10,120 nt of DNA from JAADHY01 sp964428935 (GTDB lineage: Bacteria > Planctomycetota > Planctomycetia > Planctomycetales > Planctomycetaceae). Shown here piece after piece: positions 6,501-10,120 of this stretch. Position 1 is the stretch's first letter; each line of letters opens with the position of its first letter. Where the stretch lies: contig CAYSAG010000188.1 of NCBI GenBank assembly GCA_964428935.1, forward strand, positions 1 through 10,120, read 5' to 3'. A program made the position numbers and the translations under genes. The notes under the pieces are model-generated. The model was given only the letters and a program-made list of their open reading frames with translations. It was not told the origin of the DNA and made no database searches.

Positions 6501-9500
6501 CTACTGGCCTCGTTTCGAAAACTGCGGCAAGGGCACGCTGCCGTCGAGGTAACGCCAGTTCTTGATGAAGGAAATGACGTCCGCCACGTCCTGCACGGTC
6601 AGGTCTTTTTCCAGGCCGACCGGCATGAGCGACACGCCGTTCGAACGCATGATTTCGATGTCCTGTCGGAGCAGCGTGACCGTCTTGTTCTCTTCCTGAC
6701 GAATGGTGACGGACGAGGCCGTCTCGCTGGCAATGATGCCCGTGTAGATTTTGCCGTCCGTCGTGACGACCGTGTAACTGAAGTAGTTGTTGTCGACGGC
6801 CCGGTTCGGGTCCAAAATGGCGACCAACAGGTACTCGGGCGTCTTGGTGCGCGAGTCGGCAATGTCTGGCGCGACGTTGACGCCAATGTTGCCGATTCGA
6901 TGACAGGTGCTGCAGTGCTTCTGGAAGACTTCGCGGCCGCGGTACGGGTCGGCCTTGAGGCTCAACGCCTTCCGGTACTTTTCGATGACTTCCTTCCGGT
7001 CGGCCGGAACGGCCGCGGCGAGCAACGTCTTGGCCCGCGACCGAATCTTCGGGTCGCGGTGTCGGAGCAGCCGGTTGGTTCGCGTCAGGTCCAGCTCGCT
7101 GGCCGAAAGCTCGCCCCGTTCAATCATGTCCAGCAAGGTGTTGGTGCGAGCGGTACTGGCCAGCATGGCGTCTAGAATGGCTCGGCGGACCGCCGGGGTG
7201 CGCGACAGGAAGTCGAACATGAGCGTGTCGACGACTTCCGCGTTGCCGAACTTCGCCAGCGACGCAATGGCGGCAATGCACAACTGCTGGTCGGCTTGTT
7301 GTTGGACCAGGTGCTTGAGCGCCGGGCCGGCGACGGAGTACGGAGCGAACTGCAGGGTCTCGACGGCTTCCAGCCGAGCCGCTCGGCCAGCCCGTTCGTT
7401 CAACGCCAGCTCCGCCGCCCGCTCGAACAAGGCTTGCCAGTCCGACGAGCCGCTGTCCGACGCCACGTCGCGGAGCTTCTGGAAGACGCCCAGCGGCGAC
7501 CGACCGCGGCGTCGCACGCCCGTGCCCAAACCGCGCAGCGCAGCCAGTTGCAGACGCAAGAGCCCCGACCGGCCGTTGCCGTTTTCGCCGTCCAGCCGGG
7601 TCAACTCCGTCAGGCACGCGGCCATTTCCTGAAGGTCTTGCCGAGCTCCGACCAGCTCCAGCACCTGCTGCACCAAGTCGGTGGCCTCGTCCGCCTCGGC
7701 CGGCTGCTGTCGCACGTGCCACACCAGTCGCGAAACGAAACGCCGCAACAGGTCGGACGTTCCTTTGCCCGACGGCAGGGAGCTGAGCGTCGCCACTCGA
7801 ATCCACGGGTCCTGTTTACCTCGCCAAGCCCAGTCCGCCAGCATTTCCGGGTCGACGTGTGTACCCGCCTCGCCCACACTGAGAGCAGCTTGGAACAGCA
7901 GTCGGTCGTCGTCCTGTTGGTCCACGGCCTGACGGACGAGTTTCTGCTCGCGTTGTGGGTCTTCTCGCAGCCACGGTTCCAGCAGCCGCACCGCCTGCTC
8001 GCGCACGCGCGGGCTCTCGTCCTGCAACGCCCGCTCGACCAGCCGTCGGTCCAGCACGCCCAGCCCTTGCAGCGTCCACAGAGCCTGGACGCGAGCGGCA
8101 GGCCACGGGTGCTCGAGAGCCATTTTTTCCAGCAGCGGCCGCACCGACCGGTCCTGACGCTCGTACAACAGCCGGGCGGCGGTCGAGCGGTGCCAGGCGT
8201 TGCGGCAGGCCAGCAGACGAACCAGCTCGGCCGAAGACAACTCGCTCAGGCTCCGGCCGTCCAGCGGCGGGCGTTTCGGCCTTCGGTGTTTCAGCCCGAC
8301 CACGCGGTAAATTCGCCCTCGGTCGTTGCCGTCGTACATGTCCGGCCGGTGTTTCAGTTCGTCGGGCATGAAGTCCGGGTGCTCAATGACCGCCCGGTAC
8401 ATGTCGACGACGTACAGCGCGCCGTCCGGTCCTTCGGTCAGGTTGACCGGTCGGCACCAGGTGTCTTTCGAGGCGAGGAACTCGACGCCAGCCCGCGCGT
8501 AGTGGGAACCGAACGTCGGACCGTTCTTCTCCAGAATGTCTCGGTGAACCAAGTAGCCCGTCGGCTCGCACGTGAAACTGTTGCCGTAGAACTGGGACGG
8601 CAAAGCGTCTCCTCGGTAAATCCACACCGCGCAGGCCGCCGTGAACTGGCCCTGGTGCAGCGTGGAGGTGGTCCAGGCCCGAGCGATTGGGTACACGTGC
8701 GAGCGTTCGCCGGGAGGCGCGACGTCGGTGACGGTCGACCGGACGGCCAGAAATGGGTTCCGCCGCACGTAGCGGTCTTCCAGCACCACGTGCCGGCAGG
8801 GGTTGCGGTTGCTGCAAATGAACCGGTTGCCCCAGTCGTCGAAGGTCAGACCGAACTGGCCGTTGCCCGAGACGGCTTCGTACTGGCCCGTCCGCGGGTC
8901 GAAGCGAAAGTCCATGCCGCTAATGGACACGGGCCGAGCGTCTTTCGCCCACTCGGGCTTGACGGCAATGACCTTTCCGCCTCGCAAGCCGTTGGCAATG
9001 TAAATGTGGTTGTCCAAGGCGAAGGTCGGGTGGTTGGCTCGCAACTGCGGGTTCTGTTCGGTGAACCCAGTGAACCACGTTTCCTGGACGTCGGCCCGGA
9101 AGTCGCCGTCGGTGTCTTTCATCCAAACGACCTTGCCAGACAGCGTCACAATGACACCGCCCTTCCACGGCTGAAGGCTGTTCGGGAAGAGCAGGTGGTC
9201 GGCGAAGGTGTGAGCGGTTTCGAAGTAGCCGTCGCCGTCGCGGTCTTCCAGAATGCGAATGCGTGAGCGGAGCGGGCCGCCGTCGGGCGGACCGACCGGG
9301 TAGTCCTGCATTTCGACGACCCACAGCCAGGCCCGCTCGTCAAAGGCAATGGCCACCGGGTCAATGACCTGCGGTTCGGCCGCAACCAGCTCGACCCTCA
9401 CAGCCGGGTGATGCTGAAAGTACTGCAGCGACTCTTGCGGCGGAACCGGACTCTTGGGCGAGCCGTTCGGCTGGTCCGACGACCACGCTGGGCCGACCGC

Positions 9501-9593
9501 CGGGCCGACACCCATCCCGGCGAGCACGAGCACCAACGTCGCCAGCCGAACAGTACCCAACGCTGCCGCTCGTTCAGCGAAAATGGCTCGCAT
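6501..9593 (-). CDS. PVC-type membrane-bound dehydrogenase-like protein with HEAT-like repeats and CxxCH heme domain
   Basis: This 1030-residue exported protein has the architecture typical of planctomycetes and verrucomicrobia (the TIGR02604 dehydrogenase-like domain and the TIGR02603 heme-binding domain). An N-terminal hydrophobic segment (about 17-37) serves as signal peptide or anchor. Residues about 55-435 form a beta-propeller related to sugar/sorbosone dehydrogenases, with recurring DRDGDGYFET and DTDGDFRADV calcium-loop-like strings (117-126, 160-169) and LTEGPDGALYVVDMYR (385-400). Residues about 445-860 are helical HEAT-like repeats (for example the NAWHRSTAARLL stretch from 465). 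The C-terminal cytochrome c domain has CSTCH (C894, C897, H898) and a likely distal ligand M990 in SLMPVG. The family is presumed to oxidise sugars or other carbon substrates and pass electrons to the heme; this is not shown experimentally for most members. The start at 9593 has a GGGAGGT site. The frame is open to 9722, but those 43 codons lack signal-like character. It is the first gene before the sulfatase. Confidence 0.93.
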   Translation of the reverse strand: MRAIFAERAAALGTVRLATLVLVLAGMGVGPAVGPAWSSDQPNGSPKSPVPPQESLQYFQHHPAVRVELVAAEPQVIDPVAIAFDERAWLWVVEMQDYPVGPPDGGPLRSRIRILEDRDGDGYFETAHTFADHLLFPNSLQPWKGGVIVTLSGKVVWMKDTDGDFRADVQETWFTGFTEQNPQLRANHPTFALDNHIYIANGLRGGKVIAVKPEWAKDARPVSISGMDFRFDPRTGQYEAVSGNGQFGLTFDDWGNRFICSNRNPCRHVVLEDRYVRRNPFLAVRSTVTDVAPPGERSHVYPIARAWTTSTLHQGQFTAACAVWIYRGDALPSQFYGNSFTCEPTGYLVHRDILEKNGPTFGSHYARAGVEFLASKDTWCRPVNLTEGPDGALYVVDMYRAVIEHPDFMPDELKHRPDMYDGNDRGRIYRVVGLKHRRPKRPPLDGRSLSELSSAELVRLLACRNAWHRSTAARLLYERQDRSVRPLLEKMALEHPWPAARVQALWTLQGLGVLDRRLVERALQDESPRVREQAVRLLEPWLREDPQREQKLVRQAVDQQDDDRLLFQAALSVGEAGTHVDPEMLADWAWRGKQDPWIRVATLSSLPSGKGTSDLLRRFVSRLVWHVRQQPAEADEATDLVQQVLELVGARQDLQEMAACLTELTRLDGENGNGRSGLLRLQLAALRGLGTGVRRRGRSPLGVFQKLRDVASDSGSSDWQALFERAAELALNERAGRAARLEAVETLQFAPYSVAGPALKHLVQQQADQQLCIAAIASLAKFGNAEVVDTLMFDFLSRTPAVRRAILDAMLASTARTNTLLDMIERGELSASELDLTRTNRLLRHRDPKIRSRAKTLLAAAVPADRKEVIEKYRKALSLKADPYRGREVFQKHCSTCHRIGNIGVNVAPDIADSRTKTPEYLLVAILDPNRAVDNNYFSYTVVTTDGKIYTGIIASETASSVTIRQEENKTVTLLRQDIEIMRSNGVSLMPVGLEKDLTVQDVADVISFIKNWRYLDGSVPLPQFSKRGQ

Positions 9594-9596
9594 TGA

Positions 9597-9603
9597 ACCT
9601 CCC
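9597..9603 (-). promoter_or_regulatory. Ribosome binding site of the PVC-type gene
   Basis: GGGAGGT on the minus strand ends three bases before the ATG at 9593, slightly close but strong. It favours this start over the upstream in-frame ATG at 9722. Confidence 0.7.
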
Positions 9604-9829
9604 GCTTCTTGCTCTTTCTTGGACAAACGTGCGAGTTCAACGCACACCGGTCCGCAGCACCGGTTCCACACACGACCACAGCCGACACCACGAGGCGGCG
9701 TCGACACGACACAGCGAGCCAAGTCGAAGCGTCCACGGCGTCGGTGTGCCGCACGTCTCCTTGGTCAGGTTCGGACCAGGCACCGGGACAACCTCAAAGC
9801 AAACGGCCTTTGAAATTGGCCCGGCGACC

Positions 9830-9847
9830 GCCGCCCAGACGGGCGGC
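9830..9847. repeat. Perfect GC-rich hairpin in the upstream region
   Basis: GCCGCCC (9830-9836) and GGGCGGC (9841-9847) pair completely around the four-base loop AGAC. There is no T-run on either side. It could be a terminator of an unseen gene, a leader structure or chance. Confidence 0.4.
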
Positions 9848-9976
9848 CCGACGCCGGCGACCGCTCCGGCGCCCCGGTCGGCCCCGCTGCGGTCCGACAC
9901 AAACCAGACCGACACACCGGAGATTTCCTCCGCCCGAGAGCCGGCCCAGTCACCGCCATTATGCGGGACAGCTCCC

Positions 9977-10017
9977 GTTGAATGCCACTGTGCGCGACCC
10001 AAAAAACTGGATTCAAC
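9977..10017. repeat. Spaced inverted repeat GTTGAAT/ATTCAAC
   Basis: GTTGAAT (9977-9983) and ATTCAAC (10011-10017) are exact inverse copies separated by 27 bases that include an A6 run. The left arm overlaps, by one base, a small hairpin (CGGGA/TCCCG, 9964-9977). On the minus strand CATAAT (plus-strand ATTATG, 9958-9963) lies just beyond the hairpin. The arrangement could be an operator near a promoter, but I found no good -35 partner at the right spacing. Confidence 0.3.
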
Positions 10018-10120
10018 AGCGAAGGCCGGTCCGTCTCTGCGTCGCCGGGCTGTCGACACCGCGGCCGCGACGGCCTGCCCCTTCCCGCTCAGCGCGGGGC
10101 ACGCTAAACTGACCTTCTAG

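Larger units (their letters stand above)
9604..10120. other. Right-edge region with no credible gene
   Basis: Over 500 bases upstream of the PVC-type gene contain open frames on both strands, but none has a family motif, a convincing ribosome site or protein-like composition. One plus-strand frame ends in TAG at the very last base, which I take as coincidence. The stretch probably carries the promoter of the PVC-type/sulfatase pair, but I could not place one convincingly. It holds several short inverted repeats: a perfect 7-base-pair hairpin at 9830-9847, a 5-base-pair hairpin at 9964-9977 and a spaced repeat GTTGAAT/ATTCAAC at 9977-10017. Confidence 0.6.

Noticed and set aside
7296..9266. 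656-codon plus-strand open frame opposite the PVC-type gene
   Set aside because: It is antisense to a gene with clear family motifs. It has no recognisable domains, and its length is explained by the rarity of TTA, CTA and TCA codons in the real gene.
9594..9722. 43-residue N-terminal extension of the PVC-type protein
   Set aside because: Cys/Arg-rich sequence ahead of a good signal peptide, and the strong GGGAGGT site lies inside it, directed at the ATG at 9593.
9593..10120. 175-codon plus-strand open frame ending in TAG at the last base of the window
   Set aside because: It starts antisense inside the ribosome site of the PVC-type gene, has low-information Pro/Ala/Arg/Ser composition and no motif.
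1..10120. tRNA, rRNA, insertion sequence, phage or attachment site
   Set aside because: I saw no cloverleaf-like sequence, transposase or integrase motif, or terminal inverted/direct repeats flanking a gene anywhere in the window.

Overview
The window is high-GC bacterial DNA and reads as a planctomycete, most likely of the Pirellula/Pirellulales kind. The strongest markers are a very large PVC-type protein (dehydrogenase-like propeller, HEAT-like repeats and a C-terminal CxxCH heme domain), a secreted formylglycine-type sulfatase, and a secreted DUF5060/glycosidase-like protein. I cannot name a genus from the sequence alone.

Layout. Positions 182-1266 (minus strand) hold a small housekeeping pair, yggS (PLP-binding protein) followed by a yggU-type DUF167 gene. 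Positions 1267-2011 are a long divergent intergenic region. It contains a striking degenerate heptanucleotide tandem repeat (consensus GGGACRC, 1438-1577) and weak candidate promoters on each side. Positions 2012-4912 (plus) encode a 966-residue exported protein. It joins a serine beta-lactamase/esterase-like domain to a DUF5060 domain, a TIM-barrel glycosidase-like domain and a C-terminal beta domain. It converges, across 87 bases, on a minus-strand pair: the PVC-type cytochrome/dehydrogenase (6501-9593), transcribed first, and then a sulfatase (5000-6400). Positions 9594-10120 are non-coding as far as I can see and hold only short inverted repeats.

How it fits together. The three large genes all start with export signals and each has a clear Shine-Dalgarno sequence. 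Together they suggest extracytoplasmic breakdown of a sulfated, possibly acylated, glycan. The sulfatase would remove sulfate, the fusion protein could deacylate and cleave glycosidic bonds, and the PVC protein could oxidise a released sugar and pass electrons to its heme. This is an inference from family membership and gene proximity; no substrate can be read from the sequence. The most unusual items are the hydrolase-glycosidase fusion with its altered catalytic motifs and the heptamer repeat.
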